A stretch of DNA of 64,000 nucleotides from Chitinophaga agrisoli (GTDB taxonomy: Bacteria; Bacteroidota; Bacteroidia; Chitinophagales; Chitinophagaceae): the NCBI RefSeq assembly GCF_008386695.1, contig NZ_VUOC01000003.1, positions 792,421 to 856,420 on the forward strand, written 5' to 3'. The translations under genes were made by a program, and so were the position numbers. The notes under the pieces are model-generated. The model searched no databases. It worked only from the letters and a program-made list of their open reading frames with translations, and had not been told where the DNA came from. Positions within the stretch are counted from its first letter, which is position 1. Each line of letters opens with the position of its first letter. Positions 1-8,755 of the stretch are shown in pieces.

Positions 1-1295
1 ATAAGATCTTTACCATGCCGCAATTCCTTTCCCAGCGGTATGATAACCGGGTAAGTACGGTAATGGCGGTGTTCTGGCTCTTGCTCTACATTTTTGTGAA
101 TCTTACTTCTATACTTTACCTGGGCGCGCTGGCGGTGCAAACCATTTCGGGTTTCAGCTTTACTACCTGCGTACTGGGGCTGGCCATTTTTGCGGTGTTC
201 ATTACCCTGGGTGGTATGAAGGTGATCGGTTATACGGATGTGATCCAGGTGTTCTTCCTGATCCTGGGCGGTTTGGCCACTACCTACCTGGCCCTGAACC
301 TGGTGGCCAAAAACTTTGGTAGCGATGGTTTGTGGGAAGGCGTTGGCCTGTTGCGTAAAATGGCGCCGGAGCATTTCCATATGATCTTTGATAAATCCAA
401 TCCTCACTATAATGATCTGCCAGGTTTAACTGTATTGATAGGTGGTATGTGGATCGTGAACCTGAACTACTGGGGATGTAACCAATACATTACACAACGT
501 GCGCTGGGCGCAGATCTGAAGACAGCCCGCGGCGGTATCCTGTTTGCGGCTTTCCTGAAGCTGATGATGCCTATCATCGTAGTGTTACCGGGTATTGCTG
601 CTTACGTGCTGTATAAGAATGGCGTTTTCCAGTCTGAGATGGTAGACGCTGCCGGCACCGTGAAACCGGACCATGCTTATCCCGTACTGCTGAACCTTTT
701 GCCCGTAGGTCTGAAAGGCCTTTCCTTTGCCGCGTTAACAGCAGCAATTGTGGCCTCCCTGGCTGGTAAAGCCAATAGTATCAGCACCATCTTTACACTG
801 GATATCTATCGTCATTATTTCAAGAAAGACGCTACAGAAGAGCAGCTGGTAAAAGTGGGCCGTATTGCCATTATCGTAGCTGTTATCATTGGCGTGCTGG
901 TAGCGCCGCAGCTGAGCAATCTGGATCAGGGCTTCCAGTACATACAGGAATATACCGGCTTTATTTCTCCCGGTGTGTTTGCTATCTTTATCCTGGGCTT
1001 TTTCTGGAAGCGTACTACTTCCAACGCAGCGCTGGCCGGTGCATTGCTGTCCATCCCGCTGTCTACCCTGATAAAGTTCACCATGCCGGAAATGCCTTTC
1101 CTGGATCGTATGGGCTGGATCTTTGTAGTGATCATTGCCATTATGGTGATCATGACCCTGCTGGATCCCAAGAGCAAGAACAATCCCAAAGGCCTGGACG
1201 TGGACAGTTCCATGTTCAAGACCTCTGGCGGTTTTGCTATAGGCGCCGTACTGGTGTGCGGCATACTGGCAGCTCTTTACACCGTGTTCTGGTAA
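1..1295 (+). CDS. Sodium:solute (sugar) symporter, 5' end outside the window
   Basis: The reading frame is already open at the left edge (frame of base 3), so the N-terminus lies upstream and the first in-window ATG at base 15 is not the true start. The visible 430 or so residues carry about ten hydrophobic segments and match the SSS/SGLT family of Na+-coupled transporters, with residues such as the NYWGCNQYITQRALGA stretch typical of Na+/glucose-type members. It acts in the inner membrane. The next gene is a xylulokinase, so a pentose such as xylose is a plausible substrate; that is inference from context. A hairpin with a T-tract lies 30 bp past the stop codon. Confidence 0.9.
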   Translation, partial: KIFTMPQFLSQRYDNRVSTVMAVFWLLLYIFVNLTSILYLGALAVQTISGFSFTTCVLGLAIFAVFITLGGMKVIGYTDVIQVFFLILGGLATTYLALNLVAKNFGSDGLWEGVGLLRKMAPEHFHMIFDKSNPHYNDLPGLTVLIGGMWIVNLNYWGCNQYITQRALGADLKTARGGILFAAFLKLMMPIIVVLPGIAAYVLYKNGVFQSEMVDAAGTVKPDHAYPVLLNLLPVGLKGLSFAALTAAIVASLAGKANSISTIFTLDIYRHYFKKDATEEQLVKVGRIAIIVAVIIGVLVAPQLSNLDQGFQYIQEYTGFISPGVFAIFILGFFWKRTTSNAALAGALLSIPLSTLIKFTMPEMPFLDRMGWIFVVIIAIMVIMTLLDPKSKNNPKGLDVDSSMFKTSGGFAIGAVLVCGILAALYTVFW

Positions 1296-1324
1296 TCGTT
1301 TAACATAAACACTGATAACATATG

Positions 1325-1380
1325 ATGAGGTATGAAATAAGATGAATACAACCATTCTTAATTCATACCTCATATTTTTT
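1325..1380 (+). terminator. Hairpin with T-tract between symporter and xylulokinase genes
   Basis: A perfect 12-bp inverted repeat (ATGAGGTATGAA at 1325-1336 with TTCATACCTCAT at 1362-1373) is followed by TTTTTT. The loop is long (25 nt), so it may be an inefficient terminator that lowers expression of the downstream kinase rather than a full stop. Confidence 0.6.
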
Positions 1381-1399
1381 ACCCTCAAACGCAATTACA

Positions 1400-2869
1400 A
1401 TGTTCCTGATAGGATATGATATAGGTTCTTCTTCTGTAAAAGCCGCTTTGCTGGATGTAGACAGCGGTAAATGCCTGGCCACCGCCACCAGCCCTGCACA
1501 GGAAATGCCCATGCAGGCGCCGCAGGCCGGCTGGGCAGAGCAGGACCCTGAACGTTGGTGGCAGGAGGTGCAGCATGCCACCCACCTGCTGCAGCAACAG
1601 CATCCTTTTGATGGTAAAGCAGTTGCCGGTATTGGCATTGCCTACCAGATGCACGGGTTGGTATGTGTGGATAAAGACCAGAACGTGTTACGCCCTTCCA
1701 TCATCTGGTGTGATAGCCGCGCTGTTCACATAGGCAACAAGGCCTTTGCACAGCTGGGCCAGGAGTATTGCCTGGAGCATTTGTTAAACTCCCCCGGTAA
1801 TTTTACCGCCTCTAAACTGCGCTGGGTGCAGGAGAACGAGCCGGAGATCTATGCCCGTATACACAAAGTAATGTTGCCCGGTGATTTTATTGCCATGCGG
1901 CTCACCGGCGAGGCTTGCACTACTATCTCCGGCCTTTCAGAAGGTATTTTCTGGGACTTCAATGCCAACGGTGTCGCTCAGCCCCTGCTTGATTATTATA
2001 AGGTAGACGCCGCCCTCTTATCCAATGTGGCGCCCACTTTTGGCCTGCAGGGCAAAGTAACGGAAGCTGCTGCCAGGCTACTGGGCCTGGCGCCGGGTAT
2101 ACCGGTTACCTACCGCGCCGGTGATCAACCCAACAACGCATTTTCCCTGAATGTGCTGAACCCGGGCGAGGCCGCTACTACCGCAGGCACCTCCGGCGTG
2201 GTATATGCCGTGCACAACCAGATCGCTTTTGACGAGCAAAGCCGTGTAAATACTTTTGTACACGTAAACAATACGGAAACAGACATACGTAACGGGGTGC
2301 TCATGTGCCTGAACGGTACCGGCATCCTGAACAGCTGGTTACGGAGCGTTACCGGCTCGCTGCCCTATAATGAGATGAATGAGCTGGCAGCCAAAGCGCC
2401 CGCGGGCGCCGGCGGCATCCGCATCTATCCATTTGGTAACGGCGCAGAGCGTATACTGGCCAATGAAGACAGCGGCGCTTCTATCCGGAACCTGCAGTTT
2501 AACATACATGGCAAAGAGCACCTGCTGCGTGCCGCGCAGGAAGGCATTGTGTTTGCCCTCCGTTACGGCGTGGATATTATGACGCAGATGGATATGGATA
2601 TCCACCGCGTAAGGGCTGGTCATGCCAACATGTTCCTTAGCCCACTATTCCGCCAGGTATTTGCCAATACGCTGAATGTAGTGATAGAGCTGTACAATAC
2701 AGATGGCGCACAGGGCGCCGCCCGTGCAGCAGGCATAGGCGCTGGTCTGTATTCCCAGGCCGATGCGTTTAAAGGCATGGAATGTATTGCCACCGTAGAA
2801 CCGGATGCCGGGCAGGCCCAGTACCAGGAGATCTACGCCAGCTGGCTGAATGGCTTTCAACTTAAATAA
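1400..2869 (+). CDS. xylB: Xylulokinase, FGGY carbohydrate kinase family
   Basis: At 489 aa this is full length for an FGGY kinase. The N-terminus (GYDIGSSSVKAALLD) is the phosphate-binding start of the actin-like ATPase fold, and the C-terminal half has the family's second nucleotide-binding region (AGTSGVVYAV, then GGIRIYPFGNGAER). Members phosphorylate sugars such as D-xylulose, L-ribulose or glycerol in the cytoplasm; overall appearance fits xylulokinase best. It follows a sugar symporter and lies upstream of an aldose 1-epimerase, a coherent sugar uptake and activation set. The ATG gives the conserved N-terminus, so the start is secure. Substrate assignment remains inference. Confidence 0.88.
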   Translation: MFLIGYDIGSSSVKAALLDVDSGKCLATATSPAQEMPMQAPQAGWAEQDPERWWQEVQHATHLLQQQHPFDGKAVAGIGIAYQMHGLVCVDKDQNVLRPSIIWCDSRAVHIGNKAFAQLGQEYCLEHLLNSPGNFTASKLRWVQENEPEIYARIHKVMLPGDFIAMRLTGEACTTISGLSEGIFWDFNANGVAQPLLDYYKVDAALLSNVAPTFGLQGKVTEAAARLLGLAPGIPVTYRAGDQPNNAFSLNVLNPGEAATTAGTSGVVYAVHNQIAFDEQSRVNTFVHVNNTETDIRNGVLMCLNGTGILNSWLRSVTGSLPYNEMNELAAKAPAGAGGIRIYPFGNGAERILANEDSGASIRNLQFNIHGKEHLLRAAQEGIVFALRYGVDIMTQMDMDIHRVRAGHANMFLSPLFRQVFANTLNVVIELYNTDGAQGAARAAGIGAGLYSQADAFKGMECIATVEPDAGQAQYQEIYASWLNGFQLK

Positions 2870-2877
2870 TAACAGGT

Positions 2878-3870
2878 ATGCCCTTTACTAGTAATCCGGA
2901 TCTAATAACGCTGCCACCCTCACCGGACTGGCAGGGTACGCCGGTGGATAGTAAAGGGCATTTCATGAACCTGGAGCATCCTTATGTGCCCGGCTGGCTG
3001 GATGTGCTCAAATGGAAGCTCAAGACCAACCCTTTTAAGGAAGCCAAACGCGCCCCCTATAGGCTTCCCATCAGCCCAGATGCCTCCTGGCTGCAAAATG
3101 AAAAGAATTGTATTGTATGGTTGGGGCATTGTACTTTTTTTATCCGGTTGGATAAGATCTGTTTCCTTACAGACCCCGTGTTTGGCAATATCCTTTTGAC
3201 TAAACGCATTACTGCTTTCCCAATTGATCCAAACCTGTTAAAGGGTATCCATTATATCCTGCTCTCCCACGATCACCGGGATCATTGTGATAAAAGCAGT
3301 CTTCAGCAGGTAATAGCCAATAATCCACAGGTAAAGGTCCTTACAGGTTTGCGGATGGATGAGCTGTTAAAAAAGTTCAACAGCCATGTGCAGGTCAGTA
3401 CGGCCGGTTGGTACCAGCAGTATAATGATGTATCACAACCGCTGTCCGTATATTTTGTGCCAACACGGCACTGGTCTAAAAGAGGGCCATTTGACAATAA
3501 CGAAAGATTATGGGGTGGGTTTGTGATCAAAAGAGGGCAACAGCTTTTTTATTTTGGCGGGGATAGTGGCTATGACGGTCATTATCAGCTAACCGCCCGG
3601 ATCTTTGGCCCATTTGATTATGCTTTACTGGGTATAGGCGCATTTGAGCCGCAATGGTTCATGCATCCCCATCATCAATCCCCTGCAGACGCTATACGCG
3701 CTTTCCGGGACCTGCAGGCGCAGCATCTTATCCCCATGCATTACAGCACCTTTGACCTTGCAGATGAGCCCTTGGCTTTACCTCTGCAGGCGCTGAAGCA
3801 GACAGCGGCCGATGACCATCTTTCCCAGGCGCTCCTTACGCCATTACCAGGAGAGGCCGTATACTTATAA
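2878..3870 (+). CDS. Metallo-beta-lactamase-fold hydrolase, NAPE-PLD/UlaG-like
   Basis: The 330-aa protein carries the metal-binding motif HxHxDH (HDHRDH, residues 131-136) after the strand and turn FLTDPVF. Further conserved histidines follow (TRHWS, GGDSGYDGHY, HHQSP, MHYSTFDL). This pattern belongs to the branch that includes N-acyl-phosphatidylethanolamine phospholipase D-like and UlaG-like proteins. No signal peptide is seen, so it is probably cytoplasmic. It starts 8 bp after xylB and may share its transcript, but its substrate cannot be named. Its stop codon overlaps the 3' end of the convergent DinB gene by 6 bp. Confidence 0.85.
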   Translation: MPFTSNPDLITLPPSPDWQGTPVDSKGHFMNLEHPYVPGWLDVLKWKLKTNPFKEAKRAPYRLPISPDASWLQNEKNCIVWLGHCTFFIRLDKICFLTDPVFGNILLTKRITAFPIDPNLLKGIHYILLSHDHRDHCDKSSLQQVIANNPQVKVLTGLRMDELLKKFNSHVQVSTAGWYQQYNDVSQPLSVYFVPTRHWSKRGPFDNNERLWGGFVIKRGQQLFYFGGDSGYDGHYQLTARIFGPFDYALLGIGAFEPQWFMHPHHQSPADAIRAFRDLQAQHLIPMHYSTFDLADEPLALPLQALKQTAADDHLSQALLTPLPGEAVYL

Positions 3871-4371
3871 ACGCACAAATCTTACAGTGGCCAGCAGCTG
3901 GCCGGTATGCCGCATGGTGTGCTCTGCCGCGTGGAATAATAATCCCAGCATAGTAGAAGGTACCTGTTTGCGGCCTACGGTACGTATATCCGTTAAGGCA
4001 GCTGGATCTGTATCTTTCAGCTGGGTAAGGGCCTGGGCTATCTGCACGTCAAATGCAGCTAAGAGCGTTGTAATTTGAATGTTTTCATCCGCAACGCCTT
4101 CCGCCGCCAGGTACTGCAATTGCTGCGCGCTAAGCGTTTGCCCATTGGCGTAAGTGAACAGGCGGTCCAGCACACCGCTGAGATGCTGCAGGTGAAAACC
4201 TACGGAGGCGAGTCCGGCCGGCCGTTCCCACAGGCGCGATGCGGGGAAATCCGCTAACAGGGCATGGATCTCTTCCTGCGCCTGCAACAATGCGTGGGCC
4301 ACAGGTTGCAACAATGCGGGGATGCCATTCACCGGTCCGCGTAACCAAACTTCCTGTTTTAATTCAGACAT
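3865..4371 (-). CDS. DinB family protein
   Basis: This 168-aa protein looks like a DinB-type four-helix bundle with a likely metal-binding set of histidines: GFHLQHLSG (H60, H63) and HAAEHTMRHTGQ (H147, H151, H155). DinB proteins are often damage-inducible and some act as thiol-dependent S-transferases, but the substrate here is unknown. The gene converges on the metallo-hydrolase gene with overlapping ends and is divergent from the aldose epimerase gene, with only 55 bp between start codons. Confidence 0.82.
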   Translation of the reverse strand: MSELKQEVWLRGPVNGIPALLQPVAHALLQAQEEIHALLADFPASRLWERPAGLASVGFHLQHLSGVLDRLFTYANGQTLSAQQLQYLAAEGVADENIQITTLLAAFDVQIAQALTQLKDTDPAALTDIRTVGRKQVPSTMLGLLFHAAEHTMRHTGQLLATVRFVRL

Positions 4372-4426
4372 AGTATAAAGATATGCAGCAAGTTGGGTAA
4401 ATTAGGCTACATTTTGAAACCGGGCT

Positions 4427-5380
4427 ATGTCATTCAATATACAATCTTTTCAACGTAACGGGTTCGATATCATTTCTTTACAGGATACGGTCACACAAAC
4501 GGAAGTGCAGGTATTACCAGCCTGCGGCGCCGCTTTGCACGCCTTTATCATCCGCCAGGATGGGCAGCCGCTGAACCTTATAGATAACTATCAGAGCCTG
4601 GAGGAATATCAGCAGCAGCTCAATACCTCTTTTAAAGGGGTAAAACTGAGCCCTTTTGCCTGCCGCATTCCCCATGGCCAATACCAATGGCAGCAGCGGG
4701 ACTATCAGCTGCAACGGCTGGCTGCCTCCGGCCATGCTATCCATGGGTTATTATATGATGCTGTTTTCACCGTAGCGGACCAGCGGGCTAATGCGCACGA
4801 AGCCGTACTGGAGCTGCAATACGCTTATACCGGACACGATGCGGGGTACCCCTTTGCCTACGATTGCCGGGTAAGTTACCGGCTGTTGGCCGCGCATGTA
4901 CTGGAGATCAGCACTACGCTGGTAAACCATGCAGGCACAGCTATACCCATTATGGATGGCTGGCACCCTTATTTTACTACCGGTACGCCGGTGGATGAGC
5001 TAATACTGCAGTTCGACGCCGTACAACAGGTGGAGTTTAATGAGATACTGGTGGGAACCGGCGACCTGCTGCCCATGAAGGATTTTGTGCAGCCCCGGCT
5101 GTTAAAGGGTGTAGAGCTGGATAACTCTTTCTGGCTGGATTTCAGCCAGTCCGGCCCTTCCTGTATGCTGCACGATCCTAAGAAGGGTATCTCTATTGAC
5201 TTTTATCCGGATCAAAACCATCCTGTATTACAGGTATATATACCGCCACACCGCCGCAGTATTGCTATTGAGAATCTTACTGCCGCCCCCGGTGCATTTG
5301 TAAATGGCATGGGTTTGCAGCAGCTGGCGCCGGGCCATGCCAAAACTTTCAATACCAGGATACATGTCCGGCTGGCATAG
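4427..5380 (+). CDS. Aldose 1-epimerase (mutarotase) family protein
   Basis: The 317-aa sequence has the galactose mutarotase-like beta-sandwich signatures: [12 protein letters not shown] near the N-terminus, the histidine-containing HAIHGLLYD, and DGWHPYF containing the second catalytic-type histidine. These enzymes interconvert alpha and beta anomers of free hexoses or pentoses in the cytoplasm. Downstream position from a sugar symporter and xylulokinase supports a role in sugar entry, but this gene has its own upstream region facing dinB. No signal peptide is visible. The exact sugar cannot be deduced. Confidence 0.87.
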   Translation: MSFNIQSFQRNGFDIISLQDTVTQTEVQVLPACGAALHAFIIRQDGQPLNLIDNYQSLEEYQQQLNTSFKGVKLSPFACRIPHGQYQWQQRDYQLQRLAASGHAIHGLLYDAVFTVADQRANAHEAVLELQYAYTGHDAGYPFAYDCRVSYRLLAAHVLEISTTLVNHAGTAIPIMDGWHPYFTTGTPVDELILQFDAVQQVEFNEILVGTGDLLPMKDFVQPRLLKGVELDNSFWLDFSQSGPSCMLHDPKKGISIDFYPDQNHPVLQVYIPPHRRSIAIENLTAAPGAFVNGMGLQQLAPGHAKTFNTRIHVRLA

Positions 5381-5433
5381 TCTTTGGATTTTCATTCCTG
5401 TATAACCTATTGTTCACCATAAAAAAGAAAGTT

Positions 5434-5622
5434 ATGGATAAGTTACAGATCAAAGGGACATGGAATGAGCTTAAAGGCAAGCTGAAACAACAGTATGCAG
5501 ATCTTACAGATGATGATCTACTGTATGAAGAAGGGCAGGAAGACCGCCTGATAGGTAAATTGCAGCAGAAACTGGGCAAGAGCCGGGAAGAAGTGATTGA
5601 CATGCTGCGCTCTGCAGGATAA
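5434..5622 (+). CDS. CsbD family stress protein
   Basis: A 62-aa protein beginning [20 protein letters not shown], the typical CsbD start (general stress-response protein of unknown biochemical role). An upstream in-frame TTG at 5410 would add eight residues, but the ATG at 5434 follows an A/G-rich stretch and matches the family's N-terminus, so it is preferred. The protein is highly charged and without a signal peptide. A strong terminator follows 25 bp later, so it is probably monocistronic. Confidence 0.88.
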   Translation: MDKLQIKGTWNELKGKLKQQYADLTDDDLLYEEGQEDRLIGKLQQKLGKSREEVIDMLRSAG

Positions 5623-5646
5623 ATGGAAAAATTAACGTCCCCGTAT

Positions 5647-5679
5647 AAAAAAAATCCTCCTGATTCAGGAGGATTTTTT
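5647..5679 (+). terminator. Rho-independent terminator after csbD-like gene
   Basis: Inverted repeat around TCCTCCTGATTCAGGAGGA flanked by runs of A and T (AAAAAA before, TTTTTT after). The stem is about 10 GC-containing pairs with a very short loop and would also work on the other strand. Confidence 0.85.
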
Positions 5680-5756
5680 CGTTTCTTTAACAACTTATAA
5701 ATTACTTTGTTTGAGATTCATATACCGGTAGTATATGTATAAAGCAACCCAATCAT

Positions 5757-6464
5757 ATGAAATACATTAGCGCACTATTGCTAGGAGGAATGTTGTTGCT
5801 GGGGCAACAAGTACAGGCACAGGTTACGGTTACCGGCCAGATCTCAGATAAGGATAATAACCTGGTGCTGCCCTATGCATCCATTATCAATAAGACCACT
5901 GGTAAAAGGGCGTATTCTGACCAGGGCGGCTTTTACAGGGTTACAGCCAGCCAGCGTGATCAGCTGATCTTTACTTTTATAGGTTACCAGTCAGATACCA
6001 TCATTGTAGAACAGTCCACCGGTACGGAAACCCGCAATGTGCAGCTGGAAGTGCAGAATAAAATGTTGCCCGGTGTGGAGGTAACTGCCCAGTATACCCC
6101 TTATCAGTTAGACTCTATTACCCGCCGGCAGCAATATGGATTTATGCTGGACAGGAAAGATCTGCACCTGGCCGGGGATAATACGCCCCAGGGTTTTGGG
6201 TTAACATTCAGCCCCATTACCCGGTTCTCCCGCAAAGAAAAACAGAAGCGTCAGTTTAAGAAGAACTTTGAAAAAGCAGAGCAGGAAAGGTACATAGACT
6301 CCCGTTATACGCCGTTGCTGGTAGCCCGTGTAACCGGCCTAAAGGGCGATTCCCTTCAGCTTTTTATGCATGAAAACTACCCGGATTATAATACCATGCG
6401 CATGATGCATACGGAAGACCTGATCTACTGGATCACGGACAAGTATAAATCATGGAAGAAATAA
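5757..6464 (+). CDS. Secreted protein with carboxypeptidase-D regulatory-like domain
   Basis: The 235-aa product starts with a signal peptide (cleavage probably after VQAQ, about residue 22). Residues about 23-105 form a carboxypeptidase-D regulatory-like beta-sandwich (VTGQISDKDNNLVLPYASI, SDQGGFYRV, LIFTFIGYQSDT), the domain found at the N-terminus of SusC-type receptors. Here there is no plug or barrel; the remaining 130 residues are basic and unrecognised. It is therefore likely a periplasmic or surface protein of unknown role. The gene is followed by an 8-mer repeat arm and a bidirectional terminator. Confidence 0.8.
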   Translation: MKYISALLLGGMLLLGQQVQAQVTVTGQISDKDNNLVLPYASIINKTTGKRAYSDQGGFYRVTASQRDQLIFTFIGYQSDTIIVEQSTGTETRNVQLEVQNKMLPGVEVTAQYTPYQLDSITRRQQYGFMLDRKDLHLAGDNTPQGFGLTFSPITRFSRKEKQKRQFKKNFEKAEQERYIDSRYTPLLVARVTGLKGDSLQLFMHENYPDYNTMRMMHTEDLIYWITDKYKSWKK

Positions 6465-6466
6465 TG

Positions 6467-6614
6467 TGCTAATGTGCTGATATGTTAATGTGCTGATGGA
6501 ATGCAATAAAAAAAGACTATTCTTATTAAGAATAGTCTTTTTGTTTATTATAAGGCCAATTTGTTCGTAGGTCGCTTTAATACATTAGCACATTAACATA
6601 TCAGCACATTAGCA
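6467..6614. repeat. Inverted pair of 8-mer repeat arrays flanking a terminator
   Basis: Left arm 6467-6498 and right arm 6583-6614 (reverse complement) are 32-nt copies of each other with one mismatch. Each arm is four units of an 8-bp motif TGYTRATR (TGCTAATG, TGCTGATA, TGTTAATG, TGCTGATG). A bidirectional terminator sits between them. Related arms occur at 32.2, 42.6 and 59.3 kb, always between genes. Confidence 0.8.
6508..6542. terminator. Bidirectional terminator between convergent genes
   Basis: A-run, GACTATTCTT, loop ATT, AAGAATAGTC, T-run. The stem is symmetric, so it can end transcription of both the 5757-6464 gene (+) and the protease gene (-). Confidence 0.85.
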
Positions 6615-6616
6615 GA

Positions 6617-7717
6617 TCAGTTATACACTTTCACCATATACACAAAGTCTTCCATCCGCTTGATCTGGTCTATGCGTGGCACGCTTTCCAGGTGGTTTTT
6701 ACGGGTCCATTCCCGGCGGGGCAGCTTATCCTTGGGCATTTCTTCCAGCAGGCGTTTCAGGTGGGCTGCTTTTACGGCAAAAGCGATACCGTCTGAGGTG
6801 GTTTGTTTGCCGGTGATGATGCCTACTATATTCCCTTCATTATCTATCAACGGGGCGCCACTGTTGCCGGGGTTTACCGGGATGGATACCTGGTAGGCCA
6901 CGGTATCGCCCTGAAAACCGGTTTGTGCGCTGATGTATCCTTTGCCGTATACTACTTCATCCCGCGGGTAGCCCAGGGTAAATACCTCTTCGCCCAGGTT
7001 CATGGTCTGCGGTTTGAGCGCGTAGGGCAGGGGCTGGCTCTTAAAGGTGCTGTCTGCGATCTTCAGGATGGCCAGGTCACTGGATACATCTTCAAATATG
7101 CTGCTGGCTTTATAGGCCTCGCCTTTATTATTCTGTACATATAAAGAGTCTGCGCCGGCTACTACATGATAGTTGGTGATGATGTAGCCATTGGCGGAGA
7201 TAGCAAAACCGGTACCGCCATAGGTGCCCGGGTTGGCGGGCGGCGCTTTTTTGCTGCTGTTCATATCATTGATCAGCGCATTCTGGGAGCGTTGTATATT
7301 ATTCAGCACCCTTCTTACATCCTCATACTGGGCGGTGGTCTTCTGTTTGGCAGCCCTTTGCATAATGGCAATGGTGCTCAGGGAGGTTACCAGGGCTATA
7401 CAGGCAGCGGCAGCCAGGTTGGTAAGCGCGCGCCGGCTTGGGTAAGAGGTTTTGCGTATAGGTACAACCGCGCGGGCAGGCGCTGTGGCAGATGCGGTAT
7501 CCATATTGGTATGGATCCGGTCCATTTTGCGCTGCAGTTCGCTACGCCGGCCGTATTGCTGTAAGGTGGTCAGGAATAGCTGCTGCTCCTGTACCTGCCG
7601 GTCCAGCGCGGGATCGGCCTGGCGGCGGGCCTCAAACGCGGCCCGTTCAGCCTCGTTCATCTGCCCTTCCAGGTAGCTTTCTATTTCCTGTAATATTTGT
7701 ATCTGATCTTTCATCAC
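6617..7717 (-). CDS. Membrane-anchored trypsin-like serine protease with anti-sigma-like N-terminus
   Basis: The 366-aa protein has three parts. Residues 1-60 resemble the cytoplasmic part of anti-sigma factors (EIESYLEGQMNEAERAAFEARRQAD), though without a zinc-binding HxxxCxxC. Residues about 98-119 form one transmembrane helix. Residues about 165-325 are an HtrA/trypsin-like domain with triad H184 (NYHVVAG), D214 (SSDLAIL) and S286 (GNSGAPL). No PDZ domain follows. The gene lies 43 bp downstream of a sigma factor gene on the same strand, where an anti-sigma factor is usually found. I infer a sensor-protease that could bind the sigma factor inside and act outside. Direct proof of sigma binding is lacking. 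Confidence 0.82.
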   Translation of the reverse strand: MMKDQIQILQEIESYLEGQMNEAERAAFEARRQADPALDRQVQEQQLFLTTLQQYGRRSELQRKMDRIHTNMDTASATAPARAVVPIRKTSYPSRRALTNLAAAACIALVTSLSTIAIMQRAAKQKTTAQYEDVRRVLNNIQRSQNALINDMNSSKKAPPANPGTYGGTGFAISANGYIITNYHVVAGADSLYVQNNKGEAYKASSIFEDVSSDLAILKIADSTFKSQPLPYALKPQTMNLGEEVFTLGYPRDEVVYGKGYISAQTGFQGDTVAYQVSIPVNPGNSGAPLIDNEGNIVGIITGKQTTSDGIAFAVKAAHLKRLLEEMPKDKLPRREWTRKNHLESVPRIDQIKRMEDFVYMVKVYN

Positions 7718-7760
7718 TATTCCCTTATAGTTTGTGGTGTGTATTAATTATTTAAAATGG

Positions 7761-8336
7761 TCACTTTGTATTGTATTGCTCAAAAAACAGCTTCTTCAGG
7801 CGCATCAGGCATTTGTACTTCTGGTTTTTGGCGTTTTCTGCGTTGGTATAGCCAAATTTCTCGGCTATGTCCTGCATTGATTGTTTATGGATATAGTAAT
7901 CTTCCAGCAGTGTTTTACAGGGCTCTCCCAGGGTACCCATGGCTTTTTCCATGGTCCTGAACTGTTCATCCTTCTGCTCGTGCTCCTCCAGGGCTACGCC
8001 TTCAAGGGGCAGGATCTCTTCCATTGTTTCTGTGAGGGCTACCTGGCCATTGCTGTTTTGTAGCTTTTTTAGCCATAAACGGCGGCAAACGGCATATAAA
8101 AAGGTCTTTAGTTTGCTGTGGAGGTCAAAATTGCCTGCCTGTACCTTTTCATATAATATAATAATAGCTTCCTGGAAAAGATCTTTGGCGTCATCTTCCG
8201 TACCGTTATTCTGTGTCACCATCCTCATTATTACCGGGTAATTCTCCAGGTAAATGATTTCCAGTGCATTATCCTCATTACGAGCCAGTCCTTGCAGTAA
8301 TTCCCTATCCCTTGCTATGTTTAGATGATCATTCAC
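7761..8336 (-). CDS. RNA polymerase sigma factor, ECF-like (sigma-70 family)
   Basis: At 191 aa it has a region 2 (about residues 27-93, with DDAKDLFQEAIIILYEK) and a C-terminal region 4 helix-turn-helix (about 125-185, with KQSMQDIAEKFGYTNAENAK and a basic recognition segment). It lacks regions 1 and 3, as in extracytoplasmic-function sigma factors. It should redirect RNA polymerase to a small regulon. The next gene encodes a transmembrane protease with an anti-sigma-like head, its probable partner. Its own promoter should lie in 8337-8465, shared with a divergent lipoprotein gene. Confidence 0.88.
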   Translation of the reverse strand: MNDHLNIARDRELLQGLARNEDNALEIIYLENYPVIMRMVTQNNGTEDDAKDLFQEAIIILYEKVQAGNFDLHSKLKTFLYAVCRRLWLKKLQNSNGQVALTETMEEILPLEGVALEEHEQKDEQFRTMEKAMGTLGEPCKTLLEDYYIHKQSMQDIAEKFGYTNAENAKNQKYKCLMRLKKLFFEQYNTK

Positions 8337-8465
8337 TTATTAATACAGTTATGTGCATTTGGTAACCCAAAGTACCAAAAAAAAAATCTTTACAAAGATG
8401 GGTTACCTTTTTTCAAACCCGGTATAAAGAGTAAATATTTCCAAAACCTTCAAAAACATTATACG

Positions 8466-8690
8466 ATGAAGAACACTCTGAAAATTGGCTTTTTAGCACT
8501 GGCTTTCGGTTTATTTGTAGCAGCTTGCGGTTCCGGCGCTGGTACCGGCGAAACTACTGATTCTGCTGCAACTACTGCAACTGAAGCTATCGATTCTGCT
8601 GCTAACGTAGCTGATTCTACTGTAGGCGCTGTAGCTGACTCAGCTAAACAAGCTGTTGACTCTATCGCTGCTGATACTACCAAGCACTAA
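8466..8690 (+). CDS. Small Ala/Asp/Thr-rich lipoprotein
   Basis: The ATG at 8466 gives a clean lipoprotein signal (MKNTLKIGFLALAFGLFVAAC, lipobox ending at C21) and a 53-residue mature part with a loose repeat of the type DSA/ADS (IDSAANVADS, AVADSAKQAVDSIAAD). The frame is open further upstream to 8325, but that extension would destroy the signal sequence. No enzymatic motif is seen. It is divergent from the sigma factor gene, so it might belong to that sigma factor's regulon; this is inference only. A terminator follows. Confidence 0.8.
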   Translation: MKNTLKIGFLALAFGLFVAACGSGAGTGETTDSAATTATEAIDSAANVADSTVGAVADSAKQAVDSIAADTTKH

Positions 8691-8716
8691 TTAAGGCAAG
8701 CAAAAAAGGTTTTTAT

Positions 8717-8752
8717 AAAAAGACCGTTCCGTTGATCCGGGACGGTTTTTTT
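8717..8752 (+). terminator. Rho-independent terminator after lipoprotein gene
   Basis: Stem ACCGTTCC (8723-8730) with GGGACGGT (8739-8746), 8-nt loop, preceded by AAAAA and followed by TTTTTTT. Confidence 0.88.
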
Positions 8753-8755
8753 GTT

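Noticed and set aside
15-17. ATG near the left edge as start of the symporter gene
   Set aside because: The frame is open to the edge and the protein lacks its normal N-terminal helices, so the real start is outside the window.
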